From positions 1 through 16,655 of the forward strand of contig JAWXVE010000050.1 in the NCBI GenBank assembly GCA_044425575.1: a DNA stretch of 16,655 bases. Reading direction: 5' to 3'. The DNA comes from JAWXVE01 sp044425575 (GTDB taxonomy: Bacteria; Bacillota; Clostridia; Lachnospirales; Lachnospiraceae). This document shows positions 1 through 6,682 of this stretch, one piece after another. The notes beneath the pieces were generated by a model, which was not told the DNA's origin, did not search any database, and saw only the letters and a list, made by a program, of their open reading frames with translations. The translations under genes were made by a program, and so were the position numbers. The number at the start of each line of letters is the position of its first letter. The stretch's first letter is position 1.

Positions 1-573
1 GTAGTGGGATTAGAACTTATGTATGAGGAGAAAGCTTATAGAATCAAGGGGATATTTGCCAGTGGGGATTATAGGGTGTTGGTAACTGGAGATGTTATGG
101 ACCAATATACCGTGGTGGAACTAGTAGAGGGAGAAAGTATAGATACCTTCTTGATGCCAAGTGTTATCATCTATGGACGAGATATGGTGGGATTGTTAGT
201 GGTAGCATCTAACTTGCCACTAGCCTTCTTAGGACTAGCTGCATGCTTCTATGGCATCCGGTTATTATGGAAGCAATACCCATTTCTAAAAGAGTGGGGA
301 TGGCTTCTGCTTCTGTTAATAGTAGCCATAAGCATTCCAACCTTATTAGATTATGCACCATCATGGATTCTTCCAACAAGATGGAGTGACTTTGGATACT
401 GGAGCACTTTGTTAGAACACATGAGTATTAGGATAGAAGAATGGTTCTACTTACAACCCACTTGGAAAGATGTACGTATAAAGGAAATTATCCTGCAAGT
501 GATACCCCTGCTTATCTTGGAAGTAATCGCTATGTGGAGAATTACCGTTCACTATACAGACATGCATGAATAA
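1..573 (+). CDS. Unrecognised integral membrane protein, 5'-truncated by the window edge
   Basis: The reading frame is open from base 1 to a TAA at 571-573. A GTG lies at base 4, but no ribosome-binding site can be seen because the window begins there, so the true start is probably upstream. Numbered from that GTG, residues 1-60 look soluble and beta-rich, with hydrophobic-charged alternation and a VVELVEGES stretch. Three membrane segments follow at about 61-88, 98-118 and 162-181, with an aromatic-rich loop (several Trp, Tyr and Phe) between the second and third. The C-terminus is short and polar. I recognise no family motif and assign no function. The stop codon overlaps the start of a dispersed repeat (572-613), and the next gene has its own promoter, so this is the end of a separate transcription unit. 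That it is a real gene is fairly sure from its length and consistent membrane topology. Confidence 0.7.
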   Translation, partial: VVGLELMYEEKAYRIKGIFASGDYRVLVTGDVMDQYTVVELVEGESIDTFLMPSVIIYGRDMVGLLVVASNLPLAFLGLAACFYGIRLLWKQYPFLKEWGWLLLLLIVAISIPTLLDYAPSWILPTRWSDFGYWSTLLEHMSIRIEEWFYLQPTWKDVRIKEIILQVIPLLILEVIAMWRITVHYTDMHE

Positions 574-613
574 CAGCCAGACATTTCCCATTTAAGGACG
601 CTTTCGCTCCGTA
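572..613. repeat. Short dispersed repeat, copy A
   Basis: A 42-bp block beginning AACAGCCAG and ending CGCTCCGTA recurs without gaps at 13414-13455, with 36 of 42 positions identical. The best-conserved part, 596-610, can fold on the minus strand as GGA-GC-GAAA-GC-G-TCC. That is a five-pair stem with one bulged G and a GNRA-type tetraloop. Both copies lie just downstream of a stop codon in an intergenic gap. No coding potential is visible. It could be a small mobile repeat, a processed RNA element or a weak terminator; no proper U-tract follows it. Confidence 0.7.
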
Positions 614-660
614 TGTTTTGGAGACAATTCAAGTTTAATTAAGTAACACTCCTTTCTCGT

Positions 661-674
661 ATCAACTAGTTGAC
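661..674. promoter_or_regulatory. Operator 1, probable binding site of the adjacent MarR-family protein
   Basis: The 12-bp perfect palindrome TCAACTAGTTGA (662-673) overlaps the -35 hexamer. A near-identical element lies about 42 bp downstream (704-715). Paired palindromes over the promoter of a MarR gene are the standard autorepression arrangement in that family. The protein-site assignment is an inference. Confidence 0.6.
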
Positions 675-698
675 ACCATCCATCTTCTGTGATATCAT
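670..698 (+). promoter_or_regulatory. Promoter of the marR-exporter operon
   Basis: A consensus -35 TTGACA (670-675) is followed after 17 bp by TATCAT (693-698), a good sigma-A-type -10. Transcription should start near 705, leaving a short leader before the MarR start codon at 742. Both flanks are covered by repressor-like palindromes, listed separately. Confidence 0.7.
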
Positions 699-702
699 TG
701 GA

Positions 703-716
703 GTCAACTAATTGAC
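703..716. promoter_or_regulatory. Operator 2, probable binding site of the adjacent MarR-family protein
   Basis: GTCAACTAATTGAC is a 14-bp near-palindrome with one mismatched central pair. It matches operator 1 (TCAACTAGTTGA) at 11 of 12 core bases and is followed by the same ACC. It starts 5 bp after the -10 and covers the expected transcription start, so a bound repressor would block RNA polymerase. Confidence 0.6.
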
Positions 717-741
717 ACCATATAGAAAAGGAGGAATTCCA

Positions 742-1260
742 ATGAAAAAACAAGAATTAGTCATGTCATTATTAGAAATCTCAGGAGCAGTTCATCATGG
801 ACAACGTGGAAGAAAGAGGCGAGAGCGAGGAGAAAAGCCTGAAGGTGCGTGTGAGCAGGGGGGATGTGAGCATAAAGGGAGAGAGCCAAGAGGTCCTCAT
901 AAATTATCTCCAGTAGCTCAGAATATTTTATGCATATTGCTAGAAGAAGAAAGTATGAATCAGCGAACCATTGCCCAACTTAGTAAAGTATCAGGTCAAG
1001 CCGTATCGGAACATATGAAAAAGCTCGAAGAGCGAGAATTGATTGTACGCACCCAAGGAGAGATTAATAATGAGAATCGAATCTCTTTAACGGAAAAAGG
1101 GAGAGAGCGAGCATTAAAAGTGCGTCAAAGAACAGAAGAAATTGCAGAAGTACTTTTAAAGGATTTTACGAATGAAGAGCTAGAAATGCTTTCTAATTTA
1201 TTAGATAAAATTCAGGGTAACCAAGAAGCGGTGCGTAAGGTTTTAGAAAGGGAAGAATAG
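742..1260 (+). CDS. MarR-family winged-helix transcriptional repressor
   Basis: This 172-residue protein probably represses its own operon and releases it on binding a drug-like ligand or another signal. I chose the ATG at 742 because AAGGAGG (728-734) sits 7 nt upstream; a TTG at 712 lies inside operator 2 and has no such site. Residues 55-125 form the winged helix-turn-helix. The helix-turn-helix itself is at about 77-102 (RTIAQLSKVSGQAVSEHMKK), followed by the wing around IVRTQGEINNENR and the LTEKGRE segment typical of MarR proteins. Residues 128-172 form the C-terminal dimerisation helix. Odd feature: residues 18-53 are a charged, Gly-rich insert with two His pairs or singles and two Cys (Cys37, Cys42, His44), unlike typical MarR N-termini. 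The stop codon is 7 nt before the exporter gene, so the two are co-transcribed. The family call is firm; the ligand is unknown. Confidence 0.9.
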   Translation: MKKQELVMSLLEISGAVHHGQRGRKRRERGEKPEGACEQGGCEHKGREPRGPHKLSPVAQNILCILLEEESMNQRTIAQLSKVSGQAVSEHMKKLEERELIVRTQGEINNENRISLTEKGRERALKVRQRTEEIAEVLLKDFTNEELEMLSNLLDKIQGNQEAVRKVLEREE

Positions 1261-1267
1261 AGTATAC

Positions 1268-3007
1268 ATGAAGCGTTATATGAAACACATTAAGTCATAT
1301 TGGTACTTCTTTCTGACCTCACCACTACTCATGTTGTTAGAAGTATATTGTGACATACAGATACCAACTTTATCTGCACAGATTATTAACGAAGGAATCA
1401 TGGTGAGTGATTCCTCCGCTATTTATAGGACTACTTTACAGATGATTGGAACCATTTGCGTAGCAGTAACAGCAGGCATAGGAGCATCTTATTGTGCAAC
1501 CAAAGCATCTGTTCATTTTTCTCATGATTTAAGAGAAGAAATCTTTGAGAAGATTCAAACATTTTCATTCCATAACATTGACAAGTTTCGTACAGGGTCT
1601 TTGGTCACAAGGCTTACCAATGATATTACACAGGTAGGTCAACTAGTTGTTATGTCACTTCGTATGGTCTTTCGGTCTCCTGGAATGCTGGTGGGTGCAA
1701 TGATTATGTCCTACCGAATTAGTCCAGAACTATCGCGAATCTTTTTTGTACTAGCCCCTATTCTCGTAGTGATTATTGGAATCATTCTCCATGTTGCCTA
1801 TCCAAGATTTGCCCTTTTGCAACAAAAGGTAGATGCTCTTAACACCACGGTACAAGAAGGTCTTATTAATATTCGTGTGATTAAAGCGTTTACAAGAGAG
1901 AAATACGAAGAAGAAAAGTTCCAAGATGTAAATGAAGATTTACGCGATTCGGGATTGCGAGCTTATCGAATTAATATGTTACAAAGTCCGCTTATGACCT
2001 TGACCGTGAATATAGCTACTTTAGCAATTCTGTGGTTTGGTAGCAAGGTACTAGAGCGTGGAGATATTCAAATTGGGGATATTAGTGCATTAATTACATA
2101 CTTAACGCAAATTCTTATGTCGGTTAATATGATTGCCAATGTATTTATGCAAAGCTCTAGGTCTCTCGTTAGTGCAAGAAGGTTATCAGAAGTATTAGAT
2201 GAAACAGTAGATTTAACGGATCTATTTGCCAGCCAGCCTGATAAAACAGTGGATTCAGGTAAGGTGGTATTTGAAGGAGTTAGTTTTCGTTACTTTGACC
2301 ATTCGGAAGAGGAAGTGCTGTCTAACCTAAACTTTACCATCGAGTCAGGTCAAACAGTGGGAATTGTGGGGTCCACAGGATGTGGGAAAACAAGTCTTGT
2401 ACATTTGATACCACGCTTGTATGATGCTAGTCGAGGGCGGATATTAGTAGATGGTGTGGATGTGAAAGATTATTCCCTACAGCACTTGCGTGAGGGAGTT
2501 GCCATGGTATTGCAACAAAATCTACTTTTCTCAGGAAGCATTAGAGACAACTTAAAGTGGGGGAAATCAGATGCAACACAGGAAGAGATGGAAGCAGTAG
2601 CTGACTTTGCAGCAGCTAAGGAATTCATTGAAGAGACGAGTAATCAGTATGATACCCTCATTAACCAAGGTGGGCTGAATCTATCTGGTGGTCAAAAGCA
2701 GAGGCTGTGTATTGCCCGTGCACTCATTAAGAATGCTAAGATCTTAATTCTAGATGATTCCACATCTGCAGTTGATACGGAAACAGAGCGAAAGATTCGT
2801 CATCATTTAGAGCATGATTGTAGAGAGATGACCAAAATCATTATTGCTCAACGTATTACATCAGTGGAACATGCAGATCAGATTATTGTATTAGAAGAAG
2901 GGGAAGTATCAGCAATGGGAAGTCACCAAGAATTATTGGAACATTCCGCTGTTTACCAAGAGATTTATTATTCCCAAGTGGATCAAGAAGAGGTTAGCGC
3001 ATCATAG
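1268..3007 (+). CDS. ABC exporter half-transporter with a degenerate ATPase site (TM287/BmrC-like subunit)
   Basis: This 579-residue half-transporter has an N-terminal six-helix membrane domain (about 1-310) and a C-terminal ATPase domain. Motifs seen are Walker A GSTGCGKT at 368-375, the Q-loop near 416, signature LSGGQ at 472-476 and Walker B ILILDD at 492-497. The catalytic Glu after Walker B is Asp497, and the switch-loop His is Gln528 (IIAQR). This Asp/Gln pair is the known signature of the non-hydrolysing site in heterodimeric exporters such as TM287/288, BmrCD and TAP1. The partner is the next gene, which carries a canonical site. Likely substrates are drugs, lipids or peptides, moved outward across the membrane; the sequence does not say which. 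The ATG lies 7 nt after the MarR stop with only a weak ribosome-binding site, which suggests translational coupling. The family call is very sure, the substrate unknown. Confidence 0.93.
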   Translation: MKRYMKHIKSYWYFFLTSPLLMLLEVYCDIQIPTLSAQIINEGIMVSDSSAIYRTTLQMIGTICVAVTAGIGASYCATKASVHFSHDLREEIFEKIQTFSFHNIDKFRTGSLVTRLTNDITQVGQLVVMSLRMVFRSPGMLVGAMIMSYRISPELSRIFFVLAPILVVIIGIILHVAYPRFALLQQKVDALNTTVQEGLINIRVIKAFTREKYEEEKFQDVNEDLRDSGLRAYRINMLQSPLMTLTVNIATLAILWFGSKVLERGDIQIGDISALITYLTQILMSVNMIANVFMQSSRSLVSARRLSEVLDETVDLTDLFASQPDKTVDSGKVVFEGVSFRYFDHSEEEVLSNLNFTIESGQTVGIVGSTGCGKTSLVHLIPRLYDASRGRILVDGVDVKDYSLQHLREGVAMVLQQNLLFSGSIRDNLKWGKSDATQEEMEAVADFAAAKEFIEETSNQYDTLINQGGLNLSGGQKQRLCIARALIKNAKILILDDSTSAVDTETERKIRHHLEHDCREMTKIIIAQRITSVEHADQIIVLEEGEVSAMGSHQELLEHSAVYQEIYYSQVDQEEVSAS

Positions 3008-3075
3008 ATTGGTTGCTGGCATTGTAATGATAAAGGTTATAATTGTTAGACTTTGAGAAAGGGACAGATAGAAGT

Positions 3076-4914
3076 ATGGAGAGTAAAAGAGATTTCGCCA
3101 GTGTTATGCCTCCTATGGGAAAAGGACGACCAGGTGGACCGGGTGGTCCCAAAGGTATGATGCAGGAGAAAGTAAAGCCGAAAAATACAAAAGAGACATT
3201 TTTTCGTCTCTGGTCTTATTTAGGGCACTATAAAATATTGTTAGTGGTAGCGTTATTTTTTGTAATGCTTAGTAGCATCTGTAGTAGTTTGGCAACGTAC
3301 CAGATTCGCCCTATTATAAATGGATTAGTGGAGCATACAGGAACGGCACAATTAGCACGCAACTTACTACTTATGCTGCTTATTTACATGGGGGCTGTAG
3401 CCAGTCAATATATTCAATCACGAATTATGTTAGAAATTGCACAACGTTCCTTAGCAAGACTTCGTTCAGATCTTTATATTGCCATGGAACAATTGCCACT
3501 TCGTTTCTATGATCGCAATAAAAACGGTGATTTAATGAGTAAATTCACCAATGATGTAGATGTAGTCAATCAAATGTTATCTAGCACGTGTGTAAGCCTT
3601 GTGTCGGGTATTGTTACTCTGGGCATGACCATTGGAATTATGTTCTATACCAATTGGCAACTAGCCCTAGTTACCTTAACGGTAGCGCCGATTTTCACCA
3701 CATTAACAAGACAGATATCTAAGCGTTCTATGAAATATTATAAAGGACAACAACATAGTATTGGTCAACTAAATGGTTATATTGAAGAGCAGATTACAGG
3801 GCAAAAGGTGATTAAAGTCTTTCATCATGAACAAGAAACAATTCATACCTTCAAAGAATATAATAGGATACATAGAGATAATTCTTTTAAAGCACAATTT
3901 CTTAGTGGAATGCTAGGACCTATTATGGGAAATGTAGCACAATTAGGCTATGTAATTACTTCATGCATAGGTGGACTTATGTGCGTGGCAGGTAAATTTG
4001 ACGTAGGAGGATTTACTATATTTTTAGGGTATTCGAAGAGCTTTTCTCGACCTGTCAATGATATATTTATGCAGATTAATACAGTGTTTTCTGCAATGGC
4101 AGGAGCGGAACGTGTCTTTGGAGTTATGGACGAGTTGCCAGAACGACCTGATCACCCCGAAGCAATTACCATGCCCAATTTACAAGGTGAAGTTGTGTTT
4201 CGTGACGTAACTTTTGGGTATTTACCAAGAAAGCCAGTGTTACAAGGATTGTCACTGACAGCGAAACCAAACCAAAAGATTGCCTTTGTAGGATCTACGG
4301 GAGCAGGAAAAACAACAATTACCAATGTATTAAATCGCTTTTACGAAATACAGGAAGGAAGCATTACATTAGACGGTGTGGATATTCGACACATTAAGAA
4401 GGACTTTCTGAGAGAAAATATTGCTATGGTACTACAAGACACCCATTTATTTACAGGTACTATTCGAGAAAATATTCGTTATGGCCGTCTTGATGCCACA
4501 GACGAAGAAGTTGTAGAAGCTGCTAAAACGGCCAATGCAGATAAATTCATCCGTAGATTAGAAAAGGGCTATGATACAGTCTTAACGGGAGATGGCAGTA
4601 GCTTAAGTGGTGGACAGCGTCAACTTCTTAATATTGCTCGTGCGGCTATTTCCAAAGCACCGATTTTAGTCTTAGACGAAGCTACTTCATCAGTTGATAC
4701 GAGAACAGAGCGTCAGATTGAAATTGCATTGCAACGTCTTATGGAAAATCGTACTACATTTGTCATTGCTCATCGATTATCCACTGTGCGTAATTCCGAC
4801 CATATTATTGTGCTGGAACATGGTAGAATATTAGAGCAAGGAAGTCATGGAGAGCTGCTTGATTACCAAGGGAAATATCATAGTTTATATCGGGGAACAT
4901 CAAAATTAGCGTAA
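3076..4914 (+). CDS. ABC exporter half-transporter with a canonical ATPase site (TM288/BmrD-like subunit)
   Basis: This is the second half of the heterodimeric exporter, 612 residues from the ATG at 3076. That start has GAAAGGGA about 12 nt upstream; a TTG at 3043 is an alternative that would add 11 residues. The first 40 residues include a Gly/Pro-rich run (GKGRPGGPGGPKG), as often seen in this subunit type. A six-helix membrane domain covers about 45-350. The ATPase domain has Walker A GSTGAGKT at 406-413, signature LSGGQ at 510-514, Walker B ILVLDE at 530-535 with catalytic Glu535, and switch His566 (IAHR). All catalytic residues are intact, in contrast to the upstream partner, so this subunit should drive ATP hydrolysis in the pair. 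No clear hairpin terminator follows the stop codon, so some read-through into the iron operon is possible. Confidence 0.92.
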   Translation: MESKRDFASVMPPMGKGRPGGPGGPKGMMQEKVKPKNTKETFFRLWSYLGHYKILLVVALFFVMLSSICSSLATYQIRPIINGLVEHTGTAQLARNLLLMLLIYMGAVASQYIQSRIMLEIAQRSLARLRSDLYIAMEQLPLRFYDRNKNGDLMSKFTNDVDVVNQMLSSTCVSLVSGIVTLGMTIGIMFYTNWQLALVTLTVAPIFTTLTRQISKRSMKYYKGQQHSIGQLNGYIEEQITGQKVIKVFHHEQETIHTFKEYNRIHRDNSFKAQFLSGMLGPIMGNVAQLGYVITSCIGGLMCVAGKFDVGGFTIFLGYSKSFSRPVNDIFMQINTVFSAMAGAERVFGVMDELPERPDHPEAITMPNLQGEVVFRDVTFGYLPRKPVLQGLSLTAKPNQKIAFVGSTGAGKTTITNVLNRFYEIQEGSITLDGVDIRHIKKDFLRENIAMVLQDTHLFTGTIRENIRYGRLDATDEEVVEAAKTANADKFIRRLEKGYDTVLTGDGSSLSGGQRQLLNIARAAISKAPILVLDEATSSVDTRTERQIEIALQRLMENRTTFVIAHRLSTVRNSDHIIVLEHGRILEQGSHGELLDYQGKYHSLYRGTSKLA

Positions 4915-4931
4915 AAAATTATAAAAATTAG

Positions 4932-4961
4932 TTGACAGTTCAATTACTTCCATGCTATATT
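4932..4961 (+). promoter_or_regulatory. Promoter of the iron-uptake operon, with MarR-operator-like flanks
   Basis: TTGACA (4932-4937), an 18-bp spacer and TATATT (4956-4961) preceded by TGC (an extended -10) make a strong sigma-A-type promoter. The -35 is embedded in AATTAGTTGAC (4926-4936), which matches 11 bases of the reverse complement of operator 2 at the marR promoter. GTCAAC (4963-4968) follows the -10. The start should be near 4968. Confidence 0.65.
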
Positions 4962-4981
4962 AGTCAACATCACTACAAACA

Positions 4982-4997
4982 GTTAGCATATGCTAAC
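4982..4997. promoter_or_regulatory. Perfect 16-bp palindrome in the leader of the iron operon; candidate operator
   Basis: GTTAGCATATGCTAAC is a perfect inverted repeat lying about 20 bp after the -10, just after the predicted transcription start. This is a position where a bound repressor blocks elongation. It does not match the Fur/Per 7-1-7 form. Its GTTAG and CTAAC arms recall DtxR/IdeR boxes, but with a wider centre. An iron-responsive repressor is a reasonable guess only. Confidence 0.5.
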
Positions 4998-5021
4998 AAC
5001 ATGAGAGAGGACTTCATTACC

Positions 5022-5843
5022 ATGAATCACAAGAAAGAAATGCAAAAAGGACCCAGTCCAAGAGAGGCCATAAAAAATCGTTTACCAATTAGCGAAATGA
5101 AAGAACCTATCCTTCAATTTTGTAAGGAACAACAATCCATTTACTTAGCAAGTCATAATCATACAGAGTTTCCAGATTTAGAAGTTGCTGATTTTCGTAT
5201 GGTTAATTATGAGATGATCTTGGTGTTAACACCAGCATCTATATTTTTACACAAACTAGAAGAAGGCAGTTCTATTACGGGATTTATCTTCGACAAACAG
5301 GGACACGGTTTAAAAATGACCAAGAGAGTTTATGGTAAATTCCTGTGTGAGGAATTAGCTACTGACCATAATCTATTGCAAACATTAGCAGAAACTGATC
5401 CTATGGTGAAGAAAATGTTAACTCATGGTGCAAAGTTCTATCAGCTAAAAAGAAAAGAACTAGTGGCATACTTTGGAAGAGAAGAGATTTTCACCTTAGA
5501 TGATAAGTGGAATCCAACTTATGCAGAGTATGAACCAAATGGAAAGAAGCGATACGAGAATTGCCGTCATGTACTAATGGAATATGAGAATCGTGAAGTA
5601 ATCTTTAATACAGTGATTCAAGATGGTGTATATTACACCCTAACAAAAGCGGATTCTAATAAGATGAAATATATCCAAGATGGGGGTATTTGTCAATTTT
5701 ACGATGGACGAGACAATCATTTTACAAGTAAGATGACAATTCTGCCAGAGGAACGCGTACATGAAATCTTGGAAACATTAATGAATTGCAACAATGCATA
5801 TTTTAAGTCTCCAGAAGGACTTGTTGCACTTTCTTACCAATAG
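5022..5843 (+). CDS. Putative two-domain split-barrel (PNPOx-like) protein of the iron operon
   Basis: This is a soluble protein of 273 residues. I chose the ATG at 5022 because an AGAGAGG motif lies about 11 nt upstream; a TTG at 4932 is the -35 element itself and so cannot be translated from this promoter. Two regions look like tandem split-barrel folds of the pyridoxamine-phosphate-oxidase/flavoprotein type. One is at about 28-115 (alternating beta strands such as YEMILVLTPASIFLHKLEEG) and one at about 182-262 (VIFNTVIQDGVYYTLTKAD, ending in a helix with LPEERVHEIL). No membrane segment or signal peptide is present. It is the first gene of an operon encoding a FecBCD/BtuCD-type iron or haem transporter, 33 nt upstream of the ATPase gene. 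Split-barrel proteins in such operons include haem-binding or haem-degrading enzymes (HugZ/HutZ type), so a part in releasing iron from the imported compound is plausible. The fold call is tentative and the function unproven. Confidence 0.45.
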   Translation: MNHKKEMQKGPSPREAIKNRLPISEMKEPILQFCKEQQSIYLASHNHTEFPDLEVADFRMVNYEMILVLTPASIFLHKLEEGSSITGFIFDKQGHGLKMTKRVYGKFLCEELATDHNLLQTLAETDPMVKKMLTHGAKFYQLKRKELVAYFGREEIFTLDDKWNPTYAEYEPNGKKRYENCRHVLMEYENREVIFNTVIQDGVYYTLTKADSNKMKYIQDGGICQFYDGRDNHFTSKMTILPEERVHEILETLMNCNNAYFKSPEGLVALSYQ

Positions 5844-5876
5844 AATAAGCCAATAGGAAGGAGGCAGTATAGAATC

Positions 5877-6682
5877 ATGAGCATTATAACGGTGAAAGAA
5901 GCCAGAGTTGGATACGATAGTAATATTGTAATTGACAACTTATCATTAAAGATTAAACAAGGTAAGATTACCACAATTATTGGAGAAAATGGTTGTGGAA
6001 AATCTACGCTACTAAAAGCCATTGGTCGCATTCTTAAGTTGAAAAAAGGAGAAATCTATGTGCAAGGATTGAATGTGCATAGCACTAATACGAAACAGAT
6101 TGCTAAGATATTGGGAATGTTACCCCAATCTCCAAAGGCTCCTAATGGATTAAGTGTGGAAGAGATTGTAGAATATGGACGGTATCCTCATAAACAGAAG
6201 AAGAATTCGCTGACTAAGGAAGACCATGATATTGTAAATTGGGCCTTGGAACAAACAGACTTACTGGAATTTAAGGATCGTAATATTCAGGCCTTGTCAG
6301 GTGGACAGAGACAGAGAGTCTGGATTGCCATGGTGTAGCGCAGCAAACAGATATTATACTCCTTGATGAACCGACTACTTATTTAGATATGGCATATCAA
6401 TTAGAAGTCTTACAATTAGTACAACAATTAAATAAGGAAAAAGGAATTACCGTGATAATGGTACTCCATGATATTAATCAGGCAAGTCGTTTTTCAGATG
6501 AGTTAGTCATGCTACACCAAGGAGCTGTCATTGAGCAAGGAGCACCTTATGATGTAATGAATAATGAAACTCTTAGAAAAGTATTTCATATTGACGCACA
6601 CATTATGCACTTACCAGACACAAATATTCCTGTTTGCATTTCTTATGAATTGCTAGAGAAGGAGGCTGTTGGTGAATGCTAA
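5877..6682 (+). pseudogene. FecE/FhuC-type siderophore ABC transporter ATPase, broken by a one-base frameshift
   Basis: The 5' frame (5877-6338) encodes residues 1-153. It has Walker A GENGCGKST (36-44), Q-loop Gln84 and signature LSGGQRQR (140-147), then VWIAMV and a premature TAG at 6336-6338. In the next frame, from 6338, the protein resumes as AQQTDIILLDEPTTYLD (Walker B and D-loop), then VLHDINQAS (switch His) and a normal C-terminus ending at 6682. Bases 6333-6337 (five bases) stand where two codons are expected. Restoring one base (for example GCT GTA in place of GTGTA) gives a continuous FecE-type protein of about 268 residues reading IAMAVAQQTD. The site is not a homopolymer and no slippery heptamer is visible, so programmed frameshifting is unlikely. 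It may be a real recent deletion or a sequence error. AGGAAGGAGG at 5855-5864 precedes the start, and the neighbouring permeases and binding protein are intact. Confidence 0.85.

Noticed and set aside
596..625. Dispersed repeat copy A as a rho-independent terminator
   Set aside because: The stem is only five pairs with a bulge, and the following TGTTTTGG is not a proper U-tract; copy B has none at all.
1638..1650. A near-copy of the MarR operator (TCAACTAGTTG) inside the first exporter gene
   Set aside because: It encodes Gly-Gln-Leu-Val in frame, and GGTCAACTA recurs at 3763-3771 of the second exporter gene for another Gly-Gln-Leu, so codon use explains it.
4932..5021. N-terminal extension of the split-barrel protein from a TTG at 4932
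   Set aside because: The TTG is the -35 hexamer of the operon promoter and lies upstream of the expected transcription start; the ATG at 5022 has a ribosome-binding site.
6333..6389. Programmed ribosomal frameshift in the ATPase gene
   Set aside because: No slippery heptamer, internal ribosome-binding site or stimulatory hairpin is visible around 6333-6337; a plain deletion or sequence error is simpler.
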